Below are positions 1 to 9,449 of a DNA stretch of 64,000 bases, one piece after another. Numbering within the stretch: position 1 is the stretch's first letter; every line of letters starts with the position of its first letter. Both the position numbers and the translations under genes were made by a program. Source of the stretch: Pseudoalteromonas luteoviolacea (GTDB taxonomy: Bacteria; Pseudomonadota; Gammaproteobacteria; Enterobacterales; Alteromonadaceae); the NCBI RefSeq assembly GCF_021654285.1, contig NZ_JAKFZS010000018.1:1-64000 (forward strand), written 5' to 3'. A model generated the notes under the pieces. That model worked only from the letters and a program-made list of their open reading frames with translations. It was not told the origin of the DNA and ran no database searches.

Positions 1-250
1 TTTGGCGAGAAGAGCGTACCACTTTCGGCAGTTGACTTCCTCCTCTACACCTTTCTATGAGTGTCGCACTTATTATCTGAAATCAGGAGTAAATAATGAA
101 ACGCACAGTGTACAGGCTATATTTCGAGTAATGAATGTCTATTGTGCTAATCCATATGGTTACGTTAAGGCAACCCTGAGAACTAGCCAAGTTACTTTTA
201 GGTATGTTGCTTCATTGAAAGTAAAGAGTTATTTTATGCTAAACATTGCC
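1..250. other. Left edge, no gene supported
   Basis: An open frame crosses this stretch, but it has no ribosome binding site, no recognisable domain and low-complexity composition, and it runs into the tail of the convergent EAL gene. I see no RNA gene or repeat. It is probably intergenic, or the tail of a gene outside the window. Confidence 0.4.
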
Positions 251-2284
251 CTAGTCACTATTGGATGAGAATCGCGCCTGATAAGGTATGATTTCTTGCT
301 TGGGTAACGCCTTTTGATAATGCCATCCCTGTACTGTTTCAATTTGCAGGCCGCGAACAAACTCTAATTGGCCCTGAGACTCGACCCCTTCTGCAACTAA
401 ATGTTTATCCATTTTATGAAGTAACTCAACTACATAGGTATAAAAATCTGCACCTGATTCTTCTTGTGCATTGTCTAATAGCGACTTGTCTAGCTTTACA
501 ATATCGATAGGCAGATCCGCTAACATAGATAAACTGGAGTAACCAGTGCCAAAATCGTCAATGACGGTTTCTATCTTGGAAGCGCGTAATTTAAGGATAT
601 TTTTGATTACTTTGTTTTTATCGCTTAAGTAACCTGACTCGACAACTTCTATTTTTAGTTGTTCAGGAAACTGATGAAATGTTTTACATAGATAATTAAT
701 GAGTACATGGTCGGTCATGACCTTTGGGTTTACATTGATGCTAAGGATTGGAAAAAAATCTCTTTTTCTAAAATATGCAAGATCACGCTGTGCTTGTTCG
801 ATGACCCATTTGTCAATGATGTCTGTTTGGTCATGTTTTATCAATGTATCTAAAAAATATGGGCCGACTAAATTTCCACTTGGTTTTTGTAGTCTCAAAA
901 GTGCCTCAAATCCACTGACGCTTGCTGAAATCTGACATATTTGCGGCTGGTAATACAACTTGAGCTTGCCTTCACTAATATCATTAAGCACCTGATTGAG
1001 CTCTTTGCTTGCATAGTCAATATCTCGTTGGTGGGCTATGAAGACAGATTCTCCTGTACTTCTTAATTGCTCAGAAATTTTTAGCTTATCGGTCAGTTTG
1101 TTAATGGCACTTTCAAAGTTAATTTGGCGGTTGTGCCAGTATAGGAAAGGGTAATAGATGAATGCGCTGGTGATAATTAAGCAACTTTGCAAAATAACAC
1201 CAGATACACCGCCTGAGACTTTATAGCCGCTGATCAGCGCAGGAGTCATCCAGCTAATCTCAATATTTGTGACATCAACCCAGCCATGACTTAAGACAAA
1301 GTAGGCCAATATAAAATTAATGCTCGGAACCAAGATAAATGGTACAAGCATAATCGGGTTTAAAAATATAGGCAGGGCGAAAACAATAATCTCACAAAAA
1401 TTAAAGACAGTGAAAGGAATAGAAAGCTTGGCTATATTGCGTTCATGGCCGCTGCGTTTAAGGCATAGAGCCGCTAAAATGAGCCCTGCGAAGCAGCCTG
1501 TGCCGCTAATAAGTACAAAGGTGTCATAAAATACTTTTGCCGAGATCCCTGGCAATATGGGTTGCGACAAAAACTGAGGGCTCAGTAACATATCAAATGT
1601 ATTATCGCCATGGATCCCAAGAAACCACAAACCATGTGTTATGAGCATTCTTTGATAAGTTAACCAAGCAACAGAGGTATTAGTGGTGTCTGGCGTGATC
1701 CATGAAGCAATCATGTCGCCGATGGCAAAGAGGAAGGGCATAAATAGGTAGAAACTGAAAAAAACCGCAGAGAATGGGAGGATTGTTCGTAGCTTTTCAC
1801 TCAAGAAATGACTGACACGATATAAATAGCTATCAAAGCTTGGTTGCAGTCGCATACACAATACGAGCAACAAACTACTAATGCTAGGAATAATAATGGC
1901 AAATGGCGTTGCACCTGTGGGATTAAGCTCAAAGCTGGTATTTACTGAAATGATATATTGGCCATGCAGTGAGAAGCTCAGTAAAGCGAGCATGGCGCCA
2001 ATGATCCCACTTTGCCCATAATTTTTACAGATAAAGAAGCCAATGGAGGTGGCGACGATGAGCGGGAATAGACTCAAAATCAGTGCCGCACCATTAAATA
2101 GAACAGTATATATTCCATTACTTTTGTTGATTAAATTGAAAAACAGTGCACTGTTAATAATAAGCAGCGCAAGAGCGCTGCTGACAAAATAAGGTAAAAG
2201 AGCAATAAAAGCTTCACGCAGCGAAAGTAAGTACTTGCTGTGTAATGTGGCTTGAATGAATTTATTGAAACGAGAGTAAGGCAA
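251..2284 (-). CDS. PTS EIIC-like membrane / EAL domain c-di-GMP phosphodiesterase
   Basis: This 677-residue inner-membrane protein probably hydrolyses cyclic di-GMP. The first ~390 residues hold about ten hydrophobic segments in the style of PTS sugar permease EIIC domains. The C-terminal ~240 residues are an EAL domain with the catalytic signature present: EALLR near residue 460, the INVNP Asn, IEVVES, DDFGTGYSS near 575, VKLDKS and EGVES near 633. An active enzyme is therefore expected. EIIC-like/EAL fusions are known in marine gammaproteobacteria; the EIIC part may act as a sensor or sugar-binding module rather than a transporter (inference). The start is a TTG; no ATG lies near the beginning of the membrane domain. 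It is transcribed alone, and an in-frame alternative start a little upstream cannot be excluded. Confidence 0.85.
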   Translation of the reverse strand: MPYSRFNKFIQATLHSKYLLSLREAFIALLPYFVSSALALLIINSALFFNLINKSNGIYTVLFNGAALILSLFPLIVATSIGFFICKNYGQSGIIGAMLALLSFSLHGQYIISVNTSFELNPTGATPFAIIIPSISSLLLVLCMRLQPSFDSYLYRVSHFLSEKLRTILPFSAVFFSFYLFMPFLFAIGDMIASWITPDTTNTSVAWLTYQRMLITHGLWFLGIHGDNTFDMLLSPQFLSQPILPGISAKVFYDTFVLISGTGCFAGLILAALCLKRSGHERNIAKLSIPFTVFNFCEIIVFALPIFLNPIMLVPFILVPSINFILAYFVLSHGWVDVTNIEISWMTPALISGYKVSGGVSGVILQSCLIITSAFIYYPFLYWHNRQINFESAINKLTDKLKISEQLRSTGESVFIAHQRDIDYASKELNQVLNDISEGKLKLYYQPQICQISASVSGFEALLRLQKPSGNLVGPYFLDTLIKHDQTDIIDKWVIEQAQRDLAYFRKRDFFPILSINVNPKVMTDHVLINYLCKTFHQFPEQLKIEVVESGYLSDKNKVIKNILKLRASKIETVIDDFGTGYSSLSMLADLPIDIVKLDKSLLDNAQEESGADFYTYVVELLHKMDKHLVAEGVESQGQLEFVRGLQIETVQGWHYQKALPKQEIIPYQARFSSNSD

Positions 2285-2431
2285 TCATACGGCTCTTTAT
2301 AGATGGTATGTTTAAGTATAATCACACTCTAGAAATCTGCATGTTCATATGAGTGGTCGTAAGTAATTCATCTTCAAGCAGGGCCAAAAGGGCGCTCAGA
2401 TTATCAACCCTTTATGTTGGTACTATTTGTG

Positions 2432-3328
2432 TTAGTGCATTATTTGTTTCAATGCTTCTTCTAACGATTGATAGCGGAATCTATAATTTGCATCGAGTGC
2501 TTTCTTAGGAATGACTCTTTGGCCATAAATAAGCAAGTCTGACATTTCTCCAAATGCCCATTTTAAGAAACTTTCAGGCAACCACAAAAAAGCTGGACGG
2601 TTTAGGACATTAGCAAGACAATCTGAGAATTCTTTATTTGATACTGGATTTGGAGCTGTTGCGTTAAATGCACCTTGTAATTCATCGTGGCGGATCAAGA
2701 AAAGGATCAGCTGTATCATGTCATCAATGTGGATCCATGACATTATCTGTTCACCAGAGCCCATAGGTCCACCCATACCCCAAGAAAACGCAGGTAACAT
2801 TTTTTTGAGCGCACCACCGCGACGAGACAAAACGACACCAGTTCGAAGTAGGCAGACTCTCGTTTTCTCACTTTGACTGGTTAAAGCTGCTTGCTCCCAG
2901 TCACGACACAACTGATGGCTAAATTCATCGTGCGGCTTATCAAAAGTTTCATCTACTGACTCGTTAGGGGCTTGTCTGCCGTAAAAACCAATAGCGCTGC
3001 CTGAAATAAAAGTATGAGGCGGTGTTTGGGCTGCATTAACATAGTTAGATATTTGTTTAGTGATGCCAACCCTGCTATCTATGATTGCCTGTTTACGCCC
3101 ATCATTCCATCTTTTGTCAGCGATGGGTTCTCCTGCCAAGTTAATGATGATGTCTATATCGTTGAAGTCAACTTTAGATAAACAGTCGACAAAGCGTGCG
3201 TTCTGCCCTAACCGCTGTCTTGCTTTTATCTCGTTTCTGGTCAAAACGATTAAATCATATTTATTGACTAAAAACTTACAAAGTTCCTGCCCAATTAGTC
3301 CGGTTCCACCCGTGATCAATATATTCAT
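2432..3328 (-). CDS. TIGR01777 family NAD(P)-dependent epimerase (YfcH-like)
   Basis: This 298-residue extended short-chain dehydrogenase/reductase is of the TIGR01777/SDR39U type. The N-terminal GGTGLIG nucleotide-binding loop (residues 7-13), the NLAGEPIADKRW segment, SGSAIGFYG and the C-terminal DUF1731-like block (RPAFLWLPESFLKW) are all visible. Length is normal for the family. The substrate is unknown; E. coli YfcH and plant SULA homologues are only loosely characterised. The gene is divergent from the broken permease gene, with about 150 bp between them that should carry both promoters. Confidence 0.9.
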   Translation of the reverse strand: MNILITGGTGLIGQELCKFLVNKYDLIVLTRNEIKARQRLGQNARFVDCLSKVDFNDIDIIINLAGEPIADKRWNDGRKQAIIDSRVGITKQISNYVNAAQTPPHTFISGSAIGFYGRQAPNESVDETFDKPHDEFSHQLCRDWEQAALTSQSEKTRVCLLRTGVVLSRRGGALKKMLPAFSWGMGGPMGSGEQIMSWIHIDDMIQLILFLIRHDELQGAFNATAPNPVSNKEFSDCLANVLNRPAFLWLPESFLKWAFGEMSDLLIYGQRVIPKKALDANYRFRYQSLEEALKQIMH

Positions 3329-3476
3329 TCCACGCTCAATTATGATTTGGTTTATGTATGTTTTTAAATTAGCCCTAGTGCTTTGAATTTAAATTCAATT
3401 ACAATAGTAGCAGATACATACAGAAGTTATGTGTTAACTTTACCTTCAACGTTGCGACCTCGCATAAGGATCAACA

Positions 3477-4187
3477 GTGTCATCATTGACTGGGATAAAC
3501 AAGAGCTTAGTTGTATTGGCCTCATTATTCATTGTATTGGCAGGTGTAAAACTTGCAAATGACATTTTAGTGCCGTTTATTTTAGCTGCATTTATTGCGA
3601 TTATTTGCAATCCACTTTTAAGATTTTTCGCTAGTTATCGTATTCCTAAAGGCGCAGCGATAGTGATTATCATAGCCTTAGTCGCATTATTAGGAATGAG
3701 CCTAGCTGGATTAGTTGGGCAGTCTTTAAATGACTTTTCATTGCAATTACCCAGCTACCGTGAAGCGCTTCAAGATAAATTTATTTGGTTAGTAGATACC
3801 GCTGCGAACTACAATATACTTATTGATAAGCAGCAGCTTATCTCACTGTTTGATCCCGGTAAAATGATAGATGTGGCAACTAATATGCTTGCTGGGTTTG
3901 GTGGTGTGATGGCCAATATTTTCTTAATTTTGCTGACGGTTGTTTTTATGCTTTTTGAAGCGCCTATGCTGAGTAAAAAAGTGCATATTGCCCTTGATGA
4001 TCCGCAAATGAAAATGCAGCAAATTGACCGCTTCCTAGATTCAATTAATAGCTATTTGGCGATTAAAACAGGTGTTTCACTGGCCACTGGTGTGCTGGCT
4101 GGATTTTTACTGTGGCTCCTCGATGTCGACTATTTTGTGCTTTGGGGTGTATTAGCATTTTTACTCAATTACATTCCAAACATTGGC
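3477..4187 (+). pseudogene. AI-2E/PerM-family permease, 5' part, cut by the genomic island
   Basis: The first 237 codons (GTG start, AAGGA upstream) encode the N-terminal part of an AI-2E transporter/PerM-type membrane protein, ending in FLLNYIPNIG. There the family similarity stops and the frame runs 31 more codons into island DNA, ending at a stop at 4281-4283. The missing 107 residues, starting GSIIAAVPP, resume in the right register at 35988, so joining the two GGC codons restores about 343 residues. A complete 350-residue relative lies inside the island at 9890-10942 and shows the expected full length. The truncated product would lack its last membrane helices and is unlikely to work. 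Family members export or import varied small molecules; the substrate here is unknown. Confidence 0.9.
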
Positions 4188-4206
4188 ACTGTCAGGTTAA
4201 TTTTAA

Positions 4207-4293
4207 GAACCCAACTGTCAAGAAGTTGTTTTTATGAAAAGTACTGTAGCGATAGGAGTTTGAACCCAACTTTCAAGTTTTGACTTTTATGAA
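4207..4293 (+). repeat. Two 32-bp direct repeats at the left island end
   Basis: Copies start at 4207 and 4262. Each has GAACCCAACTKTCAAG followed, at identical spacing of 23 bases from the first base, by TTTTATGAA. They lie 20 and 75 bp from the junction. Position and spacing suit recombinase binding sites (inference). The shared TTTTATGAA word recurs at the right end. Confidence 0.65.
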
Positions 4294-4307
4294 TTTATGA
4301 TTATATT
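4280..4307 (+). promoter_or_regulatory. Candidate promoter of the integration operon
   Basis: TTGACT at 4280-4285 and TATATT at 4302-4307 are separated by 16 bp, 24 bases before the first recombinase start codon. The promoter overlaps the second end repeat, so a recombinase bound at the end could repress its own operon (inference). Confidence 0.5.
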
Positions 4308-4330
4308 AGTAAGCTACAGGAGATTCTTTC

Positions 4331-5596
4331 ATGGCTTACAAAACTCAACTACTTCCAACCTTCTTTTCCTTTAAAAGTGTACCTACTGATTTTATCGATC
4401 AAAACGGTGGTTATTCTTGCGTCGATACAACTAAGCCTTGCAATAAAGAAATGGTAGAAGAATTAACAGTCGTTGTTGATGAAGACACTGGTTTTATAAT
4501 TCCTTCTGTATTTGATTATTTATTAACCCGACATAAAGAAGGTAGAGATAACTCTTCCTTTGAATCTAGAGCGCTTAGACTTTACTTTGATTTTATTGGT
4601 GGGGTGCCTGAACTAAATTGGAGTGCTGGCTCTTCTATTTCTTATGAAAGACCTATTTATCAATTTTCAAATTTCTTGGAAGAACTTTATGGGTCAGGAC
4701 AAATTGCAGGTACAACAGCTAAAAATTACTTTTCATCCGTAGTCCGATTTTATACTCATCATTTAAAATTTAGCTATCCGTTTACCAAAGGTGTCCCTGT
4801 TGAATATACAGAAACTATCATAAAAAAATTCGATAATGACTTAACGTCGCATATCACAGGTTTAGAAATTAAAGTGCAATCAGCAGATTGCAAACCAAAT
4901 ATCCCCAGTACTAAAGCTACTGAGCTAATTCCTTTTACGCCAGAAGAACAAGAGTTGTTCTTTTTATCTCTTTTAAAAAATGGTTCACAAGAGTTATTAC
5001 TGATGTGTTTGTTAGCTATGAATAGTGGTATGAGAGCTGATGAAATAGCAGATCTTCGTATCGATATGATTTCTAAGTATGCGGATGAAGATAGCTTTAA
5101 ATTAAAACTAGGACCACTTAGTGAGCATAGAACAAAAAAAGATAGTGAAATGCCGGTTCAGGTTTCTGGTCGCACCATAGCTACTTTATTGAGGTATAAC
5201 AAAAGTAAAAGATATTTAAAGCGTTTGGCAAAATCGACCCCTAGTCGACCACATGTATTTCTTAATAAAAATGGTGAACCCTATACACAAAAGATGATCT
5301 CTACACTTTTCAATGAATTTATGAATAAGTATATCATAACGGCTAACGATGAATTTTATCATAAGCTTCATGACCTCAGAGTTACTTTCGGTGTAGATAC
5401 CATGAAAGCATGTATTGATTCAGGGTGGCCAAAAAAAGAATGTTTGGCATTCACTAAAACTCAAATGAGACATAAATACCTTAAAGACACGTTACTCTAT
5501 CTAGAACACTGGCAGTCATCTGTTGCGTTAAAAAAACAAGCAGCTATTAACGAAGATATTTTAGAAGAAGTTTTTTCAGCCTTGGAAGGCCTATAA
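4331..5596 (+). CDS. Tyrosine recombinase, GmtY-like (first integration gene)
   Basis: This 421-residue site-specific tyrosine recombinase starts at ATG with AGGAG upstream. The full catalytic set can be placed: Arg in SGMRADEI (~236), Lys in RTKKDS, HDLR (~346), a second His in MRHKYL and the nucleophile Tyr in TLLYLEH (~389). The N-terminal half is the core-binding part. It is followed after 2 bp by a second recombinase and heads a five-gene operon. Length, position and partners match the recombinase GmtY of Gamma-Mobile-Trio islands and the Tn554 TnpA role; this assignment is from memory of the family. It is expected to catalyse integration and excision of the island. Confidence 0.8.
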   Translation: MAYKTQLLPTFFSFKSVPTDFIDQNGGYSCVDTTKPCNKEMVEELTVVVDEDTGFIIPSVFDYLLTRHKEGRDNSSFESRALRLYFDFIGGVPELNWSAGSSISYERPIYQFSNFLEELYGSGQIAGTTAKNYFSSVVRFYTHHLKFSYPFTKGVPVEYTETIIKKFDNDLTSHITGLEIKVQSADCKPNIPSTKATELIPFTPEEQELFFLSLLKNGSQELLLMCLLAMNSGMRADEIADLRIDMISKYADEDSFKLKLGPLSEHRTKKDSEMPVQVSGRTIATLLRYNKSKRYLKRLAKSTPSRPHVFLNKNGEPYTQKMISTLFNEFMNKYIITANDEFYHKLHDLRVTFGVDTMKACIDSGWPKKECLAFTKTQMRHKYLKDTLLYLEHWQSSVALKKQAAINEDILEEVFSALEGL

Positions 5597-5598
5597 CC

Positions 5599-7383
5599 AT
5601 GGCTAGAAAAAAAATCACAGTAAATGAGCTTAGCCTGGAGACTATTGATGCCTCAACTTTAAATAAGTCATCAGTTGTGGGTTTATCTTTAATAATTACT
5701 GTAGATGTAGAGTTTGAAGGTAAAAAGGACTTTGATTTATCTAACTTACTTGATGGATTGGGTGAGGAAGAAAAGCGTAGACGTCAATTAGAGTTAATTA
5801 AATTTATTGGCTACGTTAAAAAAGTGAAAGGCGAAGGTGTATCCAAGGCGACTAGAATTAAGATGTTATCCCGTTGGGTTCGTTACGCTAATAAAATTGA
5901 TCCTTCATTAGCACTTTCAGATAAAAGTATTCTTCTTGGAGTCCATAAAGTAATACTAAAGCTATATAATGCAGGAAATCTAGGTCCTCAAACCTGCGAA
6001 GGAATGAGGAAACAGTTCCGAATAATATTAAGGGACTGCTTTTCTCTTAATCAAAATGATTTTGAAGAATGGTTTCCTTCATTTTGTGCTAGAACTGGTG
6101 AGCTATTTGGTGCAACTATTAATGACGAAAAAGGTTACTCAAAAGCATTTTCGGATAAGGACTTTAAATTAATAATTTTACTGCTAATGTTTTATGCGCG
6201 CGAGTTTCAAAGTAGGTATTTATCAGGTGAAACCCTTCAACAGCTGAAAGAAAAGGCTCCCACATTTTCACACCATACAGTTACACATACGCTAAATACT
6301 CAATCTATTTCACCTAAACTCAATGTGAAAAAGTATCTATCTAATCGTTCAACGGTTTATTACATGCTGACCTTTATAGCTATTACAGGGGCAAACTTAT
6401 CTCCTTTGTTAAGGGCAAAGCGACAAGATGTGGTCATTTCTAAAGGAGAGCGTGATCTATTTACGATTCGAATAACAGATAAAAGAAAAAAGAAAAAAGA
6501 TGAGCCTAAGGTTTACTTGATGAAGAAGCATCAAGAAGAATTTTATACTGAAATCCTCAACCACTCAAAGTTGATAGATCCTAGTGACAACGCCTTGCTG
6601 TTTCCTTTTATGGAAGAAGACGGTTCATATACAAACTTTAATAGTACAGCAGTTAGCAGTGCGATCCAAAATTATAGAACTAAAGGACCTGTAGGTGAAT
6701 TTGGTGAAATTTTATCCCCTAATCCTAAGAAGCTTAGAGACTCTCACGGGCAACAGTTTGATGATTTAGATACAAGATCTGCTGCGTTAGGTAATTCACC
6801 TAAAACCGCAGCAAAACACTATAGTGATGGGAACCCAGAAGAAAATACCGATGAATTACAGGTTGGAATGAATGCTTATACATTATCACTAATTTCAGGT
6901 GAGGACTTATCAAAAACACATCATAAAGTTACTTCAGATATTGATATTAAAATTATAGATCAAGACTCGGCTGTGGAACTACTTGAAACCAAAGCGGCAA
7001 CAAAAACATCGACTGGAGGCGTTTGTGAGAATGCAACTACATCACGTGAAGCTCAAAAGCATAATCGTAAACTTAATAAACTTAATTTAGTCAATGAGAA
7101 AAAGATAAGCTGCAATAATATTTTAGCGTGTTTTACATGCTCTCAGCATGCTTTTGTCGATGAAGAAGAGCAAGTCTATATTTTACTTTCCTTTCATCAG
7201 TTTTTGATTGACTCGCTTTATGTGAATGAGGCTGGGGGATTGTTTGGCAGCAAACAATTGATAAATGATGCTATTGATGAGATTTACTGGATGAAGAGCA
7301 ATAGATTTAGTCCTCAAGTCATTATAAATGCTGAACGAAGAATAAAATATCAGGGCGTTCATCTTCTTTGGTCTTTTGAATAG
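5599..7383 (+). CDS. Second, degenerate tyrosine-recombinase-like protein
   Basis: This 594-residue protein has a tyrosine-recombinase fold signature but altered catalytic residues. The Arg I region reads TGANLSPLLR (~262), without the usual Arg after TG. The HxxR box reads KKLR (~376), and the second His box is LGNS with a Tyr in KHYSD (~406). The C-terminus carries a Cys-rich stretch (CNNILACFTCSQH, ~505-517) of zinc-binding type, as in long recombinases of multi-recombinase elements. It sits 2 bp after the first recombinase and 12 bp before the third. It is probably a structural or accessory subunit of the integration complex rather than an independent catalyst (inference). Confidence 0.7.
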   Translation: MARKKITVNELSLETIDASTLNKSSVVGLSLIITVDVEFEGKKDFDLSNLLDGLGEEEKRRRQLELIKFIGYVKKVKGEGVSKATRIKMLSRWVRYANKIDPSLALSDKSILLGVHKVILKLYNAGNLGPQTCEGMRKQFRIILRDCFSLNQNDFEEWFPSFCARTGELFGATINDEKGYSKAFSDKDFKLIILLLMFYAREFQSRYLSGETLQQLKEKAPTFSHHTVTHTLNTQSISPKLNVKKYLSNRSTVYYMLTFIAITGANLSPLLRAKRQDVVISKGERDLFTIRITDKRKKKKDEPKVYLMKKHQEEFYTEILNHSKLIDPSDNALLFPFMEEDGSYTNFNSTAVSSAIQNYRTKGPVGEFGEILSPNPKKLRDSHGQQFDDLDTRSAALGNSPKTAAKHYSDGNPEENTDELQVGMNAYTLSLISGEDLSKTHHKVTSDIDIKIIDQDSAVELLETKAATKTSTGGVCENATTSREAQKHNRKLNKLNLVNEKKISCNNILACFTCSQHAFVDEEEQVYILLSFHQFLIDSLYVNEAGGLFGSKQLINDAIDEIYWMKSNRFSPQVIINAERRIKYQGVHLLWSFE

Positions 7384-7395
7384 AAGGGAAGTAGG

Positions 7396-9447
7396 ATGAT
7401 TAACGCTATTACAAGTACTGATTATTTAGATATTCCACTTTGTTGCGAGAATGAATCAGTTGATATCTCAAAGTTAACACCTGCGGAGCTTTATAAATTA
7501 AACCCGATTGTTACTTACGATGTAAATGGGCAGCCTTTAAATCGGTTTAGAGATAAGCAATGGGATTTCTTAGCTTACGCAAATCAAAATACCAATCGGG
7601 TGAAAGCTAAATATAAAGTAGGTTTTAGAACTTTACATATTTCACGAGCATTGAGTAATGAATTAAGGGCAGTTGTGTTACATGCTTTTTTAAATGAGTA
7701 CCCCAAAAGTAATAATGCGAGGGTTGGACAGGCTATTTATGAACAAGTTAGTAAGTTTTTTATTGAGTTAAATGATAAGGGTAAAACTTCAATTGCTGTG
7801 TTAAGCAAGTCAATAAGATTAATTGAAATATTGTCACGGATAGGGCCTAAATATGCACTAGAAACTCTGAGGAGTTCGCTAGGAGGGTTGGCTAAAATTG
7901 AGAAACTTGATATTTCTGGAATTAATTTAACTTTACCAATAAAGAGCGGTAGGCTTTCAGGGGTTGATAAAGAAAAAACACTTGAAGGGCTCGCCCAAAA
8001 GTACTGTCGTCCAGGTTCAAGTATCGGACAACAAACTTTATATATACCCATTAAAATTCACTCAGAGATGATGAAGTGTGCTGTAGAGTTACTCATTGAA
8101 GCGGAATCAAAAATTAAACGTATTACTGATTTTTTTACTGAGCATTGGCACATTCATGCATTATCAGAAAAAATAGCAAGTGAAATGCCTAACCATGCTT
8201 CTTTAAGCAAAAAAAAACAAGCTACAAGAGCGTCTAGTATACGAAGAAGGCCGTCTAAAGCTAACAGAAAAGCAGGCATAATTACTCGTTCTGAATTGTT
8301 AGAAAAATATCAATTAAAAGACATTGATAATGCTTATGCTGCTACGGGAAAAGGTTTGTTTTACTATACAGGAATCATAGCAGCTGCTTGCTACATTATA
8401 CTCGGTTCATTTTCAGGTATGCGTGAAGATGAAGTAATGGCTTTGAAAGATGATTCGCACAAGATTAAAGGAACTAAAAAAAGAAAAATACATTTCTTAA
8501 GGTCATACGAAAGCAAAATCAGTGGGGGGAAATTTGTTGATTATGTTACAAGCCCATTGTCCGAACGTGCTGTAAATCTACTTAAAAATCTTCACGCACC
8601 AGCAAAAGAACTAATACCAGAACTAAAAAATGATTCTTTTTTATGTATCACGCATCGATTACTTAGATTACCAACTTACGGTGTTTCTTGTTTAACCGAA
8701 TTATTACCTAATTTTATGGCTCATTTTAATATAACAGTGACAGCTGAAGATTTGAGGCAGCACGAATTGTTTAATCCTACCTCTTTAAAAACCATAAATA
8801 TTGGAGATGTTTGGCCACTTTCTTCTCATCAATTCAGGCGCACTTTAATAGTAAACTTTTTAACGCACGGTATTACTGGTGTGACTCAACTTAAGCAACA
8901 AGTAAAGCATATGTATGCAATTATGACGGAATATTACGGGGAAAATTCTGATCTCGCCATTGCGCTAAAAATGTCTCGTTCTAGTGAGTTTATTAAACAG
9001 TTGAATGAAGAGAAACTAGAGCTTGGTGTAATGATGTATAAACGCTTTTACCAGTCTGATGAGCATTTAGAAGGTGTGAAAGGTAAAGAAATAGAGCGTC
9101 AACGAGGGTTAGCGCAGCAATTAACTGATGATGAAATTCGACTATTAGTTCAAACAGGTGCTTTTAAGTTGACTAGTACTTTGTTTGGCTTTTGTACTAA
9201 GGGAAATCTTTGTGACAAAGGGCATATTGTTGATCCTACATTTTGTGGGGCTAGATGTGAAACGATGATAATTACTATAGAAAATGCCTTGGAATGGGAG
9301 AAATTATATAAAAGAAACTTATCGCTATTAAAATCAAAAGTAATGGCTGGCTTTGAAGGTACAGAGACAATGATGGAAGCACAAAACTCAGTCGCAATAA
9401 AAATAATGAAGTCGTTTAATATTAAATATGATCCCATAGAGGTTTAA
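7396..9447 (+). CDS. Third tyrosine recombinase, GmtZ-like integrase
   Basis: This 683-residue integrase has its catalytic residues in place: SGMREDEV (~340), Lys in SYESKISGGK, HQFRR (~477), His in VKHMY and Tyr in TEYYG (~511). A Cys-rich tail (GFCTKGNLCDKG ... CGARC, ~598-625) suggests a zinc site. The start is ATG with a weak GGAAG. It belongs to the five-gene integration operon, 2 bp before the small helper. Its size and position match the GMT integrase GmtZ and the Tn554 TnpB role. Two apparently active recombinases plus a degenerate one suggest a hetero-complex. Confidence 0.78.
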   Translation: MINAITSTDYLDIPLCCENESVDISKLTPAELYKLNPIVTYDVNGQPLNRFRDKQWDFLAYANQNTNRVKAKYKVGFRTLHISRALSNELRAVVLHAFLNEYPKSNNARVGQAIYEQVSKFFIELNDKGKTSIAVLSKSIRLIEILSRIGPKYALETLRSSLGGLAKIEKLDISGINLTLPIKSGRLSGVDKEKTLEGLAQKYCRPGSSIGQQTLYIPIKIHSEMMKCAVELLIEAESKIKRITDFFTEHWHIHALSEKIASEMPNHASLSKKKQATRASSIRRRPSKANRKAGIITRSELLEKYQLKDIDNAYAATGKGLFYYTGIIAAACYIILGSFSGMREDEVMALKDDSHKIKGTKKRKIHFLRSYESKISGGKFVDYVTSPLSERAVNLLKNLHAPAKELIPELKNDSFLCITHRLLRLPTYGVSCLTELLPNFMAHFNITVTAEDLRQHELFNPTSLKTINIGDVWPLSSHQFRRTLIVNFLTHGITGVTQLKQQVKHMYAIMTEYYGENSDLAIALKMSRSSEFIKQLNEEKLELGVMMYKRFYQSDEHLEGVKGKEIERQRGLAQQLTDDEIRLLVQTGAFKLTSTLFGFCTKGNLCDKGHIVDPTFCGARCETMIITIENALEWEKLYKRNLSLLKSKVMAGFEGTETMMEAQNSVAIKIMKSFNIKYDPIEV

Positions 9448-9449
9448 TT

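Noticed and set aside
2..268. An 88-codon open frame at the left edge
   Set aside because: No ribosome binding site, no family features, and it overlaps the end of the well-supported EAL gene.
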